Assembly (NCBI RefSeq): GCF_900156125.1
Contig: NZ_FTLX01000001.1
Location: 434,001-498,000, forward strand
Direction of reading: 5' to 3'
Source: Domibacillus enclensis
Lineage (GTDB): Bacteria; Bacillota; Bacilli; Bacillales; Domibacillaceae
Length of the DNA: 64,000 nucleotides
Shown here in pieces: positions 46,387-56,553 of the stretch. Numbering within the stretch: position 1 is the stretch's first letter; every line of letters begins with the position of its first letter. The notes under the pieces were generated by a model. It was given only the letters and a program-made list of their open reading frames with translations, ran no database searches and was not told the origin of the DNA. The translations under genes and the position numbers were made by a program.

Positions 46387-47466
46387 AATAATACCTGCAT
46401 CCTTCAGCATCCAGTCAATGTGCACGCCGTAGCCAGACAATGGATCATTCACAAAAACGTGGGTCACCGCTCCGATCACTCGCCCATTTTGCAAAATAGG
46501 GCTGCCGCTCATTCCCTGCACAATGCCGCCCGTTTGTTCAATAAGACGCGGGTCGGTCATTTTAATGATCATGCCTTTAACGGCAGGCTTTGTTTGCTGA
46601 AGCGTACGGGTAACCGAAATGGTGTATTTTTCGATCCGGTTGTTTTCGGTCACAGTCCAGATTTCTGCCGGTCCTTCCTTTACCTCATCCGGATGAGCCG
46701 CCGGATACACCTTGCCTCCGTTTAAATCAGCCGTGAGCCGCCCGAACAAGCCGAACGGAGTGTTGGAAGAAATGGTTCCCCACTTCTGTTCAGTCGGAAT
46801 GTCAGCTGTTTTTTCCCCCGGAACTCCTTCTGCCGCTTTTTTGATCCCGGTAATACGGGCCGGGTGGAGCGTGCCTTTTATTGGAGCAAACGGCTTTCCT
46901 GATTGAAGATCGCTGATGACATGGCCCAGCGCCCCGAACTTTTTGGACTTCGGCTCATAAAACGTCAGCGTGCCGATACCAGCGGTTTTGTTTTTAATGT
47001 ATAAGCCGAGCTTAAACGTGTCCGTGCCTGCGTCTTTAACAGGCTTCACGGCAATGTCCATCGTCTTTTTGCCGCGAAGAACCGTCAACTGAACGCTTTT
47101 TCCCCCTTCTGCCGCTTTGAGCACGTACGGTCGAATCGCTTGAGGATCATTTATTTTCGTTCCATTCACCTTTGTAATGACGTCTCCAGGCAGAAGCCCC
47201 GCCGTTTCACCCGGTGAAATCCGTTCTGTGTCCGTTTCGATAAAATGAAAACCGACGACATAAAGACCTTTTGTTTCAAGCTGAACCCCCACTGATTGTC
47301 CGCCAGGCACGACAAAAATGCGTTCTCTTTGTCCCTCTGCCGCCGGAAATCCCGCCGATTGAAGCAATTCTGTTTCGGTTTGCTCTGCCTGTATCGCTGA
47401 ACCGCCCGCTGCCAGCATTATCAATGAAAGCAAAAAAGAAAAAAGACCCCTGTTCAATACCGCCAT
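46384..47466 (-). CDS. spoIVB: SpoIVB serine peptidase
   Basis: Forespore-secreted PDZ serine peptidase that cleaves SpoIVFA and so triggers pro-sigma-K processing in the mother cell. N-terminal membrane/signal segment (residues 7-27), PDZ domain around 60-140 (ISPGETAGLLPGDVITKVNG), and the SpoIVB peptidase domain with H182 (GALGHVI), D305 (TDPRL) and nucleophile S320 (GMSGSP). ATG 47466 follows GGAGG, giving 360 residues; the frame to 47559 enters recN. The order recN-spoIVB-spo0A is as in B. subtilis. Confidence 0.95.
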   Translation of the reverse strand: MAVLNRGLFSFLLSLIMLAAGGSAIQAEQTETELLQSAGFPAAEGQRERIFVVPGGQSVGVQLETKGLYVVGFHFIETDTERISPGETAGLLPGDVITKVNGTKINDPQAIRPYVLKAAEGGKSVQLTVLRGKKTMDIAVKPVKDAGTDTFKLGLYIKNKTAGIGTLTFYEPKSKKFGALGHVISDLQSGKPFAPIKGTLHPARITGIKKAAEGVPGEKTADIPTEQKWGTISSNTPFGLFGRLTADLNGGKVYPAAHPDEVKEGPAEIWTVTENNRIEKYTISVTRTLQQTKPAVKGMIIKMTDPRLIEQTGGIVQGMSGSPILQNGRVIGAVTHVFVNDPLSGYGVHIDWMLKDAGII

Positions 47467-47496
47467 ACCACTCCCTCCTTTTCCTCTTGCTTTGTT

Positions 47497-47526
47497 ACTT
47501 TGTCCGGAGTGTGGATTCGTTATGAC
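47497..47526 (-). promoter_or_regulatory. Weak forespore promoter candidate for spoIVB
   Basis: Minus-strand TCATAA (within 47526-47520) and GGACAAAGT (47505-47497) loosely fit the sigma-F pattern. B. subtilis spoIVB is forespore-expressed (sigma-F and sigma-G). The match is poor. Confidence 0.3.
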
Positions 47527-47555
47527 GGTAATTAGGGGTCTAGATGGATGGCTTT

Positions 47556-49247
47556 TCAAACAGCCGAATGTTTAATTTTTGCGGATAACGCCAGAAGCTC
47601 CTTTGCATGCTCTTTCGTTAAGTCCGTCATTTCGGCACCGGAAATCATACGGCCAATTTCGGATGCTTTTTCCTCTTCGTCAAGCGGCGTGACCGTCGTG
47701 CTCGTTCGGGCACCGCCCTGCTGCTTTTGAATATAAAGATGCGTATCCGCCATTGCGGCAACCTGAGGCAAATGGGAAATACAAAGCACTTGCGAATGAA
47801 CAGCAATTTTGTAAATTTTTTCACCAATCGCCTGCGCTACACGGCCGCTGACCCCTGTGTCCACTTCATCAAAAATAATGGAAGTAATGCCTTGATGGCG
47901 CGAAAAAATGGTTTTCATCGCCAGCATGACACGTGACATTTCACCGCCCGATGCAATTTTCACAAGGGGCTTTAACGGTTCTCCCGGGTTGGTTGTCATG
48001 TAAAATTCAATTTGATCGATGCCGTCTTTTCTAAACTGCCCCGACTCGGTTTGAACATTCACATTGAATACCGTTTTTTCCATATACAGCTCTTTCAGTT
48101 CCTGATGAATGGCTTCTTCAAGCTGCCGTGCAGCGTCCAGACGAAGCAGCGATAGCTTCTGTCCTTCAGCCAACACATGCTTTTTTGCTTCCTCCAGCTC
48201 TTTTTGAAGACGGGTTACGTGCGTATCACGATGCGTGAGCTGGTCGATTTCCTTCGCAATGGTTTCGCTGTAATGAAGGATTTCATCAATCGTCGTTCCG
48301 TACTTCCGCTTTAGCTGACTGATCTCATTTAACCGGCTTTGAATTTCATTTAAGCGTCCGGGGTTGAATTCAAGTGTGTCGAGCAATGAGCTGACATCCC
48401 GAACTGTGTCCTCCAGCACGTAAAAGCTGTTGGCGGCGGATTCATGGAGCGGCTTGTATTCTTCATTAATAGAAGCCGCCGACTCCAGACCGTTCATACT
48501 GAGTCCAAGCCAGTCAAGAGCTCGTCCTTCCCCTGACAGCGCATTATACGCTTCAGACAAAGCGCCGTACAACTTTTCAAAGTTGGCCAGCTGCTGCCGT
48601 TCTGCTTCCAGCTTTTCTTCTTCACCTGACACGAGAGATGCATTTTCAATTTCATTCAGCTGAAACTGAATTAAATCCAGCCGATGAGCAAGGTGCTGAT
48701 CGTTCTCGCTTAAGCGGCGGATTTCTGACTGCAGGTGGGCATATTGATGAAAAACCTCTTCGTACCGGCGACGTGCCTGTTCAATCGATCTCCCGCCAAA
48801 ATCATCCAGAAGACGAATATGACTGGGCGCATTCATTAATTCCTGATGCTCATGCTGTCCGTGAATATCCATGAGCTTTGCCCCAATTTCACGCAAAATC
48901 GACAGTGTGACCATCTTGCCATTTACACGGCAGACACTTTTTCCCGCAGCGGATATTTCTCTGCGTAAAATGATCGATTCTTCATCTGCTTCGATTCCAA
49001 ACTCCTGGCATAGCGGAATGCACGGATGATCGGCATGAATCGAAAACATTCCTTCTATTTCTGCTTTTTTCTCTCCATGACGAACGAATTCACCCGATCC
49101 TCTGCCTCCCGTAAGCAATTGAAGCGCATCGATAATGATCGATTTCCCAGCACCTGTTTCACCGGTCAAGACGGTCAGGCCCCGTTCAAACGAAAGAGCA
49201 AGGGCATCGATAATGGCAAAATGACGAATGGATAATTCCTGAAGCAC
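47556..49247 (-). CDS. recN: DNA repair protein RecN
   Basis: SMC-like ATPase acting early in double-strand break repair. Walker A GETGAGKS (29-36) at the N-terminus, long coiled-coil arms (about 160-210 and 290-370), the ABC signature KIASGGEMSRVMLAMK and Walker B SIIFDEVDTGVSG near the C-terminus. 563 residues, normal length. It lies 18 bases after argR, probably in one transcript with yqxC and argR. Confidence 0.96.
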   Translation of the reverse strand: MLQELSIRHFAIIDALALSFERGLTVLTGETGAGKSIIIDALQLLTGGRGSGEFVRHGEKKAEIEGMFSIHADHPCIPLCQEFGIEADEESIILRREISAAGKSVCRVNGKMVTLSILREIGAKLMDIHGQHEHQELMNAPSHIRLLDDFGGRSIEQARRRYEEVFHQYAHLQSEIRRLSENDQHLAHRLDLIQFQLNEIENASLVSGEEEKLEAERQQLANFEKLYGALSEAYNALSGEGRALDWLGLSMNGLESAASINEEYKPLHESAANSFYVLEDTVRDVSSLLDTLEFNPGRLNEIQSRLNEISQLKRKYGTTIDEILHYSETIAKEIDQLTHRDTHVTRLQKELEEAKKHVLAEGQKLSLLRLDAARQLEEAIHQELKELYMEKTVFNVNVQTESGQFRKDGIDQIEFYMTTNPGEPLKPLVKIASGGEMSRVMLAMKTIFSRHQGITSIIFDEVDTGVSGRVAQAIGEKIYKIAVHSQVLCISHLPQVAAMADTHLYIQKQQGGARTSTTVTPLDEEEKASEIGRMISGAEMTDLTKEHAKELLALSAKIKHSAV

Positions 49248-49264
49248 AATCGGTCACATCCTTA

Positions 49265-49714
49265 TTAAAGCATTTCTAAAAAGCGGGCTGATACAACCTC
49301 GGTATGTTCAGGCGCCCGGCAAATGAGCAGGCACGTATCATCCCCGCAAATCGTCCCCATAATTTCTTCCCAGTCCAGATTATCGATCAGGGCCCCTACA
49401 GCCTGAGCGTTCCCAGGCAGTGTTTTCATGACGACAAAATGACCGGCAGAATCAATGCTGACAAAACAGTCAACAAGGGATCTTTTTAGCTTTTGCAGCG
49501 GATTAAACCGCTGATCCGCGGGCAGGCTGTACTTATACCGCCCATCCATAAGTGGCACTTTCACAAGATGAAGCTCTTTAATATCCCGGGAAATTGTTGC
49601 CTGTGTGACGTTATAGCCGGCTTCCCGAAGCAAATCAACGAGTTCATCCTGTGTTTCGATTTCATTATTGGCAATCATTTCTCTAATTTTTATATGTCGT
49701 TGGCCTTTATTCAT
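49265..49714 (-). CDS. argR: Arginine repressor ArgR/AhrC
   Basis: Hexameric arginine-responsive regulator of arginine synthesis and breakdown. N-terminal winged helix with [20 protein letters not shown]-terminal arginine-binding domain with [36 protein letters not shown] 49714 follows GAGGTG; a GTG three codons earlier is inside that site. 149 residues, the length of B. subtilis AhrC. Confidence 0.96.
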   Translation of the reverse strand: MNKGQRHIKIREMIANNEIETQDELVDLLREAGYNVTQATISRDIKELHLVKVPLMDGRYKYSLPADQRFNPLQKLKRSLVDCFVSIDSAGHFVVMKTLPGNAQAVGALIDNLDWEEIMGTICGDDTCLLICRAPEHTEVVSARFLEML

Positions 49715-49728
49715 TTCGTTCACCTCAT

Positions 49729-49746
49729 AATGTATAATTATACTTG
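49729..49746. promoter_or_regulatory. Possible ARG box over the argR promoter
   Basis: TGTATAATTATACT has the symmetry and AT core of ArgR sites and overlaps a TATAAT -10 hexamer (49742-49737, minus). It suggests autoregulation, but AT-rich sequence makes chance matches common. Confidence 0.35.
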
Positions 49747-49785
49747 TTTATACATTATCATACTTTACCGAATGAAAAAAGTATA

Positions 49786-49832
49786 GAAAAAGCGGCTCGT
49801 TTCCGTCTATTCTTCAGGAATTGGCCGCTTCT
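49786..49832 (-). terminator. Weak terminator candidate after yqxC
   Basis: AAGCGGC and GCCGCTT (49790-49796 and 49824-49830) pair across a 27-base loop, with five T residues following on the minus strand. Confidence 0.4.
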
Positions 49833-49846
49833 CTATCTCCATGCCG

Positions 49847-50671
49847 CTATTTTTGTTTGAATTCCTGGTGTGCTGTCTGAACGGCTTCAAGAGGGGTAAG
49901 GGGCAGGCTGACCTGTCCCCCCTGCCCTTCTCCTGGCCATCGAATATGCAGCAAAAATTCAATATTGCCATCTCCGCCTGTGATCGGGGAATGTGAAACG
50001 TTTACGACATTGTAGCCAAGTGAAACGGCGAGCTGAATGATTTTTTCAATCACAGCCTGATGAACGGCGGGATCGCGAACAATTCCTTTTTTGCCAACCT
50101 GCTCGCGTCCTGCTTCAAACTGTGGCTTCACAAGCGCCATCACGTCCGCTCCTTCTACGAGCAGCGTTTTTAACACCGGTAAGATGAGTGATAAGGAAAT
50201 AAAGGACACATCAATTACAGCTAAATCAGGCATGCCCCGTTCCAAATCGGCCGGTGTCACGTAGCGAAAATTCGTCCGTTCCATGACAACAACCCGCTCA
50301 TCCTGACGAAGCTTCCAGGCAAGCTGATTATAGCCAACGTCAAGCGCGTAAGACATTTTAGCGCCGTTTTGAAGGGCACAGTCCGTGAAACCGCCTGTTG
50401 ATGCACCGATGTCAATCAGTATCTTGCCCTCAACTGATAAATCAAATACCTGCAGCGCTTTTTCGAGCTTTAATCCACCCCGGCTGACGTACGGCATTGT
50501 TTTTCCTTTTAGTTCAATCGGCGCATCCACGGGAATTTTTTCGCCCGGTTTATCGATCCGTTCTTCATTGGAATAAACGATGCCTGCCATAACCGCCCGT
50601 TTTGCTTTTTCTCTCGTTTCGATTAATCCTTTTTCAACTAAAAGGACGTCAATTCGTTCTTTTTTGGCCAT
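49847..50671 (-). CDS. yqxC: TlyA family RNA methyltransferase YqxC
   Basis: S4 domain (residues 1-65) joined to an FtsJ/RrmJ-like methyltransferase. The S-adenosylmethionine loop is LIDIGASTGGFTDCALQNGA and the catalytic region includes VIDVSFISLSLILP and MALVKPQFEAGRE. TlyA homologues methylate ribosomal RNA 2'-hydroxyls; some are called hemolysins. 274 residues. It starts three bases after dxs, as in B. subtilis. Confidence 0.92.
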   Translation of the reverse strand: MAKKERIDVLLVEKGLIETREKAKRAVMAGIVYSNEERIDKPGEKIPVDAPIELKGKTMPYVSRGGLKLEKALQVFDLSVEGKILIDIGASTGGFTDCALQNGAKMSYALDVGYNQLAWKLRQDERVVVMERTNFRYVTPADLERGMPDLAVIDVSFISLSLILPVLKTLLVEGADVMALVKPQFEAGREQVGKKGIVRDPAVHQAVIEKIIQLAVSLGYNVVNVSHSPITGGDGNIEFLLHIRWPGEGQGGQVSLPLTPLEAVQTAHQEFKQK

Positions 50672-50673
50672 TG

Positions 50674-52569
50674 TTATGCACGTTCCTCTTGCTTTTCCGG
50701 TACAAGCGCCCTTAATTTACGGACCGCTTCTTCCTTTGTTAAATGAATTTCCTCAAGCAGCTTTGTGACGCTTCCATGTTCAATAAATTGATCTGGAATT
50801 CCCATTCGATCAATGACAACCCCGTGCTGGCCGGAGGAATGAGCATATTCCAGAACCGCACTGCCAAATCCGCCTTCAAGAACCGCTTCTTCAATCGTCA
50901 GCAGCGGCAATTCAAGGGCAAATAGCTGATCGAGCATTTGTTCATCAAGCGGCTTGATGAACCGGGCATTGATCACTTTGACGCTGACTCCCTGCTGCTC
51001 AAGCTCAGCGGCTGCTTCAAGCGCCATCGGAATGGTTGTCCCGAATGTGAGCACGGCTGCATCGGTCCCTTCTTTTAAAACGTCCCATGATCCGATTGGA
51101 ATAACGCCGAGTTCCGGATCGACTTCTACGCCGAGTCCATTGCCCCGTGGAAACCGCATAGCAATCGGGCCTTCATCATACTGAATAGCCGTATTGACCA
51201 TGTGGCGTCCTTCATTTTCATCCTTTGGCATCATGAGCACCATATTAGGTAAATGGCGAAGGAATGCGATATCAAAAACGCCTTGATGCGTTTCGCCATC
51301 GGCTCCGACAAGACCCGAACGGTCAATGCCAATAAACACATTTAAATTCGGGCGGCAAATATCGTGAACTACCTGGTCATAGGCCCGTTGTAAAAAGGTA
51401 GAATAAATAGCTAAAAACGGCTTCATTCCTTGCGTTGCAAGGCCTGCTGCGACTGTCGCTGCATGCTGCTCCGCGATGCCGACATCAAACATTCTTTCCG
51501 GAAATTCACTGGCGAATCCGAGGAGCTTGGAGCCAACCGGCATAGCCGGCGTAATCGCAACCACACGCTCATCGGTCCGGGCGATTTCACGAACGGTTTC
51601 ACTGACCACTGCACTCCAGGCAGGCGGTTCATTTTTTGCTTTAATCATATCGCCCGTATCCATTTTATAAGGACCTGTCCCGTGCCACGATCCAACCGTA
51701 TCGGTTTCTGCAGGCTCGTAGCCTTTTCCTTTTTTTGTGATCACATGAACAAGCACAGGTCCCTCTGTCCGCTTCGCCTGCTCCAGGCTTTTAATTAAAT
51801 CATCGTAGCTGTGTCCATCAATCGGTCCAAGATACGTAAAGCCGAATTCCTCAAAAAACATCCCCGGTACAAACATATACTTTAAGCTGTCCTTCATTCG
51901 CTCTGCCGTGGAAGCTACTTTTCCGCCAACCGCTGGAATTCGCTTCAGCAGGAGCTCCAAATCGTCCTTTAGCTTGTTGTACTTGCCGCCGGTTCTCATA
52001 CGGCCGAGCATATTGTGCATCGCTCCGACATTCGGCGCAATGGACATTTCATTGTCATTTAAAATGACAATCATGTTCGTTTTTTCATGTCCGATATGAT
52101 TCAATGCCTCAAGAGCCATGCCGCCCGTGAGCGCACCATCTCCAATAACTGGAACAATATGCGCATCCGACTTTTTTAAATCCCGTGCAATCGCCATGCC
52201 CATTGCAGCGGAAAGGGACGTTGAGCTATGTCCGGTTTCCCACACGTCATGTTCACTTTCGATCATTTTCGGGAATCCGCATAATCCTTTGTATTGGCGC
52301 AATGTATCAAACTTGTCCGCACGCCCGGTTAAAATTTTATGAACGTACGATTGATGCCCGACATCGAATAAAAATTTGTCCTTCGGACTTTTAAAGCAGT
52401 GATGCAAAGCAATTGTCAGCTCCACAACCCCAAGATTCGGACCGATATGGCCGCCGGTTACCGATAATTTTTCAATAAGAAATTTACGTATTTCCGCACT
52501 TAATTGTTCCATTTCGTGCACATTCATGTTTTTCACAAAAGACGGGTCTTTAATGGATAATAGATCCAA
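50674..52569 (-). CDS. dxs: 1-deoxy-D-xylulose-5-phosphate synthase
   Basis: Entry enzyme of the MEP isoprenoid pathway, condensing pyruvate and glyceraldehyde 3-phosphate. Thiamine-diphosphate motif [18 protein letters not shown] through [15 protein letters not shown]-containing SGHIGPNLG-type start ([14 protein letters not shown]) and [16 protein letters not shown] in the second half. 631 residues. Start is TTG 52569: the encoded [11 protein letters not shown] is the family N-terminus, though the ribosome-binding site is weak. It has its own extended -10 promoter. Confidence 0.96.
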   Translation of the reverse strand: MDLLSIKDPSFVKNMNVHEMEQLSAEIRKFLIEKLSVTGGHIGPNLGVVELTIALHHCFKSPKDKFLFDVGHQSYVHKILTGRADKFDTLRQYKGLCGFPKMIESEHDVWETGHSSTSLSAAMGMAIARDLKKSDAHIVPVIGDGALTGGMALEALNHIGHEKTNMIVILNDNEMSIAPNVGAMHNMLGRMRTGGKYNKLKDDLELLLKRIPAVGGKVASTAERMKDSLKYMFVPGMFFEEFGFTYLGPIDGHSYDDLIKSLEQAKRTEGPVLVHVITKKGKGYEPAETDTVGSWHGTGPYKMDTGDMIKAKNEPPAWSAVVSETVREIARTDERVVAITPAMPVGSKLLGFASEFPERMFDVGIAEQHAATVAAGLATQGMKPFLAIYSTFLQRAYDQVVHDICRPNLNVFIGIDRSGLVGADGETHQGVFDIAFLRHLPNMVLMMPKDENEGRHMVNTAIQYDEGPIAMRFPRGNGLGVEVDPELGVIPIGSWDVLKEGTDAAVLTFGTTIPMALEAAAELEQQGVSVKVINARFIKPLDEQMLDQLFALELPLLTIEEAVLEGGFGSAVLEYAHSSGQHGVVIDRMGIPDQFIEHGSVTKLLEEIHLTKEEAVRKLRALVPEKQEERA

Positions 52570-52621
52570 GTGGATCAGCTCACTTTCCTGACTGTTTCAG
52601 ATTTAGTTAAAATGTACCGCT

Positions 52622-52651
52622 ATTATAGCACACGCTTCTTTGCGCTAACAA
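52622..52651 (-). promoter_or_regulatory. Extended -10 promoter of dxs
   Basis: Minus-strand TTGTTA (52651-52646), 18-base spacer and TGCTATAAT with a perfect -10 (52627-52622), in the 93-base gap after ispA. It allows dxs-yqxC-argR-recN to be read apart from the folate/xse genes. Confidence 0.65.
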
Positions 52652-52662
52652 TTTTCGGCAGT

Positions 52663-53544
52663 TTACGAGTTCCGCTTGGCGATTAAATCAGCAAATGCTT
52701 TTAATAATGGCGCTGGACGGTTCAAAGATGCAAGTGCCTCATGAGCACTATCCAGCTCCTGCTCAAGCTTTAATTTGGCGCCCTCAAGTGTCAGTAAAGA
52801 CGGATATGTACTTTTTTCATTTGATTCATCACTGCCTACCGGCTTTCCGATCTCGGCTTCTGTTCCTTCGATGTCTAATATGTCATCTCTAATTTGGAAC
52901 GCAAGACCGATATGTCGCGCATATGTTTCAAGCCGCTTTGTATCCTGTTCATCCGCCCCGCCAATGAAAGCACCGGCCATCACACTAAAGGCAAGCAGAC
53001 GGCCTGTTTTGTGATGGTGAATGTATTCGAGCTCTTCAATCGAAAGGGCTTTTTGCTCCCCTTCCATGTCTGCTACCTGGCCGCCGACCATGCCGGACGG
53101 TCCGGCAGCCTTTGCCAGCATGCTAATGAGCTTCACCGCCTGCTCCGCGCTGTACAGCTTCGACGAGGCAACCATTTCAAACGCATACGTTAACAGCGCA
53201 TCTCCCGCCAAAATCGCCACTGCTTCTCCGAACACTTTATGGTTCGTTGGCTTGCCCCGGCGCAAATCATCGTCATCCATCGCCGGAAGATCGTCATGAA
53301 TCAGTGAATACGTATGAATCATTTCCAGAGCACAGGCGGCATCAAAGCCTTTTTCTGCATCCTGTCCGTATGTCTCAAGTGCCGCAAACAGGAGCATTGG
53401 CCGAATGCGTTTCCCCCCGGCTTGAAGAGAATAAGCCATCGCTTCTTTAAGCGAATCCGGCGCTTGAAGCAGCTGGACACGGTCAAGCATGTACGGCTCA
53501 AACTGAAGCAGCTTTTCCTCCATATAGGATTTAATGTCCGTCAT
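52663..53544 (-). CDS. ispA: Farnesyl diphosphate synthase
   Basis: Prenyl chain elongation from isopentenyl and dimethylallyl diphosphate to farnesyl diphosphate. First aspartate-rich motif DDLPAMD (84-90) with the RRGKPT that follows, and second motif FQIRDDILD near 222. GGKRIRPML at 43-51 binds the diphosphate. 293 residues. Its ATG overlaps the xseB stop, an arrangement shared with B. subtilis. Confidence 0.96.
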   Translation of the reverse strand: MTDIKSYMEEKLLQFEPYMLDRVQLLQAPDSLKEAMAYSLQAGGKRIRPMLLFAALETYGQDAEKGFDAACALEMIHTYSLIHDDLPAMDDDDLRRGKPTNHKVFGEAVAILAGDALLTYAFEMVASSKLYSAEQAVKLISMLAKAAGPSGMVGGQVADMEGEQKALSIEELEYIHHHKTGRLLAFSVMAGAFIGGADEQDTKRLETYARHIGLAFQIRDDILDIEGTEAEIGKPVGSDESNEKSTYPSLLTLEGAKLKLEQELDSAHEALASLNRPAPLLKAFADLIAKRNS

Positions 53545-53771
53545 GCGTCTTCACCATCCAGTCGATACGGCTGATCTCCTTCGTTTGTGACCAGCTTTGC
53601 AAGCTCATCTTCGGCTTTTTTCAGCTTGCTGTGGCAGATCGCCGATAATTCCATTCCCCGCTTGTATTCTTCCAGCGCTTCTTCAAGCGGCACATCGCCT
53701 TCTTCCAGACGCGCTGTGATTTTTTCCAGCTGCTCCATTGCTTGTTCAAAGCTTAACTCTTCTTTTTTCAT
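53541..53771 (-). CDS. xseB: Exodeoxyribonuclease VII small subunit
   Basis: 76-residue helical hairpin protein that coats the XseA arms. LSFEQAMEQLEKITARLEEGDVPLEEALEEYKRGMEL is the XseB signature. Its start overlaps the xseA stop and its end overlaps ispA, so the three are tightly coupled. Confidence 0.95.
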   Translation of the reverse strand: MKKEELSFEQAMEQLEKITARLEEGDVPLEEALEEYKRGMELSAICHSKLKKAEDELAKLVTNEGDQPYRLDGEDA

Positions 53772-55114
53772 ATATGGTTCCCCCTGATTGATTCAATTCT
53801 GGCTGTTATCGTGCCATCGGATAGCTTTACATCGATATGATCACCGGTTTTCGTCTCATCAATGGACTTCATCAGTTTGTCCTGGTGATACGTTAAACTG
53901 TACCCTCTTTCCATTACCTTTAGCGGGCTTAAGGCATCAAGGATCGCGATTTGCTGTGAAAAACCGGCTTTTTTGTCGCTGACCGCTGAAGCAGCAAGCC
54001 ATTGCAGACGCTTTTGCATTTTGGTCAGCTGTGCTTTTTCAAAATCGATTCGCGGCGCAGGACCTACCCGTGAAAGACGAAAGGCTGCATGCTGCACCGT
54101 TGTTTTTTTCCGCTCCGCAAGCGCTTTGGTCGAGCGGATCAGCTGTTCATGGAGCCGGTCCGCCCGTTCAACCTGCTGCTGGTAAAGAGCTTGAGGGTTT
54201 CTCATAATATAAGCATTTTGGACAGACTGGTGACGGCTTCTTGCTGTGCGAATGGTCTCGCCTGCAGCGCGCATCAGCCGGTTTTCTTTCGCTCTGATTC
54301 GTTCGGATACTTCCTCAATGTGAGGAACGGCCATTTCAGCAGCGGCTGTCGGTGTTGGCGCGCGCAAATCGGCAGCAAAATCCGCAATGGTAAAATCGGT
54401 TTCATGTCCGACCGCTGAAATGACCGGAATGCTGGACGATCGGATCGCCCGGGCCACCGCTTCTTCATTAAATGCCCAAAGCTCTTCAATGGAACCTCCA
54501 CCACGGCCTGCGATCACAACATCTGCCCGGCCGTCCCGATTGACTTTTTGAATCTGGGTCACGATCGACTGGACGGCCCGGTCGCCTTGAACTAGCGCGG
54601 GATAAATCAGCACCTCAGCGGCCGGAAAGCGCCGGTTAATGGTCGTTAAAATATCCCGGACCGCCGCACCGGTTGGAGACGTCACAACCGCGACTGTCGC
54701 AGGAAAAAGTGGAATCGGCCGCTTTGCTTCCGGACGAAACAGCCCTTCCTGCTCCAGTTTTCGCTTCAGCTGTTCAAATGCCGCAAATAAATTGCCGGCC
54801 CCGTCCTGCTGCATCGATTTCACATACATTTGGTATTGGCCGCTCGATTCGTAAACAGTCACATCACCGGTCAGGATAACCTCCATCCCGTTTTCCGGTC
54901 GAAAGAGAAGCGATTTGGCGGAAGCCGCAAACATCACCGCCATGATTCGGGCATTGTCATCCTTTAAAGTAAAGTACAGATGACCGCTCGAATGATGCTT
55001 GACGTTTGAAAGCTCTCCTTTGACAGACACGCCTTTTAAATGAGGATCTGCGTCAAATTTGCGTTTTATGTATTTGGTTAATGCCTTCACGGTTAAATGC
55101 CGGTTTGATTCCAT
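53768..55114 (-). CDS. xseA: Exodeoxyribonuclease VII large subunit
   Basis: Catalytic subunit of the single-strand exonuclease VII. N-terminal OB fold (VKGELSNVKHHSSGHLYFTLKDD), the catalytic domain with RGGGSIEELWAFNEE and SAVGHETDFTIADF, then a long coiled-coil arm (about 270-390). 448 residues, normal. A terminator after folD separates it from upstream genes. Confidence 0.95.
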   Translation of the reverse strand: MESNRHLTVKALTKYIKRKFDADPHLKGVSVKGELSNVKHHSSGHLYFTLKDDNARIMAVMFAASAKSLLFRPENGMEVILTGDVTVYESSGQYQMYVKSMQQDGAGNLFAAFEQLKRKLEQEGLFRPEAKRPIPLFPATVAVVTSPTGAAVRDILTTINRRFPAAEVLIYPALVQGDRAVQSIVTQIQKVNRDGRADVVIAGRGGGSIEELWAFNEEAVARAIRSSSIPVISAVGHETDFTIADFAADLRAPTPTAAAEMAVPHIEEVSERIRAKENRLMRAAGETIRTARSRHQSVQNAYIMRNPQALYQQQVERADRLHEQLIRSTKALAERKKTTVQHAAFRLSRVGPAPRIDFEKAQLTKMQKRLQWLAASAVSDKKAGFSQQIAILDALSPLKVMERGYSLTYHQDKLMKSIDETKTGDHIDVKLSDGTITARIESIRGNHI

Positions 55115-55135
55115 GTATTGCCCACCTTTTTCTCC

Positions 55136-55181
55136 AAAAAAAACTGTCTTTTCGATTATAACACGATCGAAAAGACAGTTT
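55136..55181 (-). terminator. Terminator of folD
   Basis: Near-perfect 16-base stem: AAACTGTCTTTTCGAT with ATCGAAAAGACAGTTT, then eight T residues on the minus strand. Confidence 0.85.
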
Positions 55182-55199
55182 CATTGTTCTACTATGAAA

Positions 55200-56054
55200 T
55201 TATTTCGCCGCGAATGCTTTCGCTGATTTCACTGTATTGTAAAGAAGCATCGTGATCGTCATCGGACCAACACCGCCTGGCACTGGTGTAATGTAGCCTG
55301 CCACTTCTTTTGCACTGTTAAAATCAACATCACCGCAGAGCTTGCCGCTTTCAAGACGATTAATGCCGACGTCAATGACAACCGCACCCGGCTTTAAGTG
55401 ATCGGCTGTTACGTAATTCGGAATACCGACCGCCGCAATGACGACATCAGCCTGGCGCGCAATTGCAGGCAAGTCTTTCGTGCGCGAATGGCAGATCGTC
55501 ACCGTTGCATTGTTCATCAGTGAAAGAAGCGCTGCCGGCTTGCCAACGATGTTGCTTCGGCCGATCACGACGACATGCTTGCCTTCTAATGAAATGTTTT
55601 CTTTTTCCAGCATTTTCATGATGCCATATGGTGTACACGAATAAAACGTATCCTTGCCAATGACCATTTTCCCAACGTTCACAGGATGAAAGCCGTCCAC
55701 ATCTTTTTCAGGGGCAATCGCATCGATCACCTTGTCCTCAGAAATATGCTTTGGAAGCGGCAGCTGCACAAGGATGCCATGAATGTTTTGGTCATTGTTT
55801 AACTCGTTTACTTTTTGAAGAAGCGCTTCTTCTGTCAGGTCAGCCGGAAAGCGGTGAACTTCTGAATAAATGCCGATTTCCTTGCTGCTTTTTTCCTTGC
55901 TGTTCACATACGTATGGGACGCCGGGTCCTCCCCAACGATCACAACGGCAAGACCCGGTGTAGTACCGGCTGCTTTCAGTGAATCAATTTCTTCCTTTAG
56001 TTCCGCTCGAATGTCCTTCGCAATTGCTTTTCCATCAATAATCGCTGCTGTCAT
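55200..56054 (-). CDS. folD: Bifunctional methylenetetrahydrofolate dehydrogenase/cyclohydrolase FolD
   Basis: Interconverts 5,10-methylene- and 10-formyl-tetrahydrofolate with NADP. Catalytic [13 protein letters not shown] near residue 52, NADP loop [16 protein letters not shown] and the C-terminal [14 protein letters not shown]. 284 residues from ATG 56054; the frame to 56165 enters the nusB coding end. A weak GAGGG site lies upstream. Confidence 0.96.
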   Translation of the reverse strand: MTAAIIDGKAIAKDIRAELKEEIDSLKAAGTTPGLAVVIVGEDPASHTYVNSKEKSSKEIGIYSEVHRFPADLTEEALLQKVNELNNDQNIHGILVQLPLPKHISEDKVIDAIAPEKDVDGFHPVNVGKMVIGKDTFYSCTPYGIMKMLEKENISLEGKHVVVIGRSNIVGKPAALLSLMNNATVTICHSRTKDLPAIARQADVVIAAVGIPNYVTADHLKPGAVVIDVGINRLESGKLCGDVDFNSAKEVAGYITPVPGGVGPMTITMLLYNTVKSAKAFAAK

Positions 56055-56070
56055 GAAAAAAATCCCTCGC

Positions 56071-56463
56071 TTATTCCATTGATTGATTAACTTTTGATAA
56101 CACACCGTTAATAAACTTGCCTGCGCGTTCATCGCTAAAATATTTCGCCAGTTCGATCGCTTCATTTACTGCGACTTTCGCTGGCACGTCTTCTGAATGA
56201 TTCATCTCATATACGGCAAGACGCAAAATGTTCCGGTCTACTTTCGCCAAACGGTCAAACGACCAATTCTCCAGGTTTTTCTTAATGACTTCGTCGATCT
56301 CGTCCCGGTGCTGCTCGACACCTGATACGATTTCATGCAAATAGGTGCTGTCGCTTTCGTCCCCATCCAACACATTTGCGATCGCTTCTGCCGATTCTGC
56401 TCCGCTTAAATCCATTTGATAAAGGGCCTGTATTCCCTTTTCCCGTGCCGTGCGTCTATTCAT
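56071..56463 (-). CDS. nusB: Transcription antitermination protein NusB
   Basis: Binds boxA RNA with NusE (S10) in rRNA antitermination. All-helical 130-residue protein with [20 protein letters not shown] at the start and [38 protein letters not shown] at the end. Good AAGGAGA site. It lies between folD and yqhY as in B. subtilis. Confidence 0.95.
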   Translation of the reverse strand: MNRRTAREKGIQALYQMDLSGAESAEAIANVLDGDESDSTYLHEIVSGVEQHRDEIDEVIKKNLENWSFDRLAKVDRNILRLAVYEMNHSEDVPAKVAVNEAIELAKYFSDERAGKFINGVLSKVNQSME

Positions 56464-56518
56464 TCAATTTCTCCTTTTTAATTAATGCCTTTTTGATCAT
56501 AGCATAAATCAACAAAAT

Positions 56519-56553
56519 GAAAAAGCGCTCCTGCAATGCGGAGCGCTTTTTTT
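56519..56553 (-). terminator. Terminator of accB-accC-yqhY
   Basis: AAAGCGCTCC (56522-56531) pairs with GGAGCGCTTT (56540-56549) and a T-run follows on the minus strand, overlapping the yqhY stop. Confidence 0.8.
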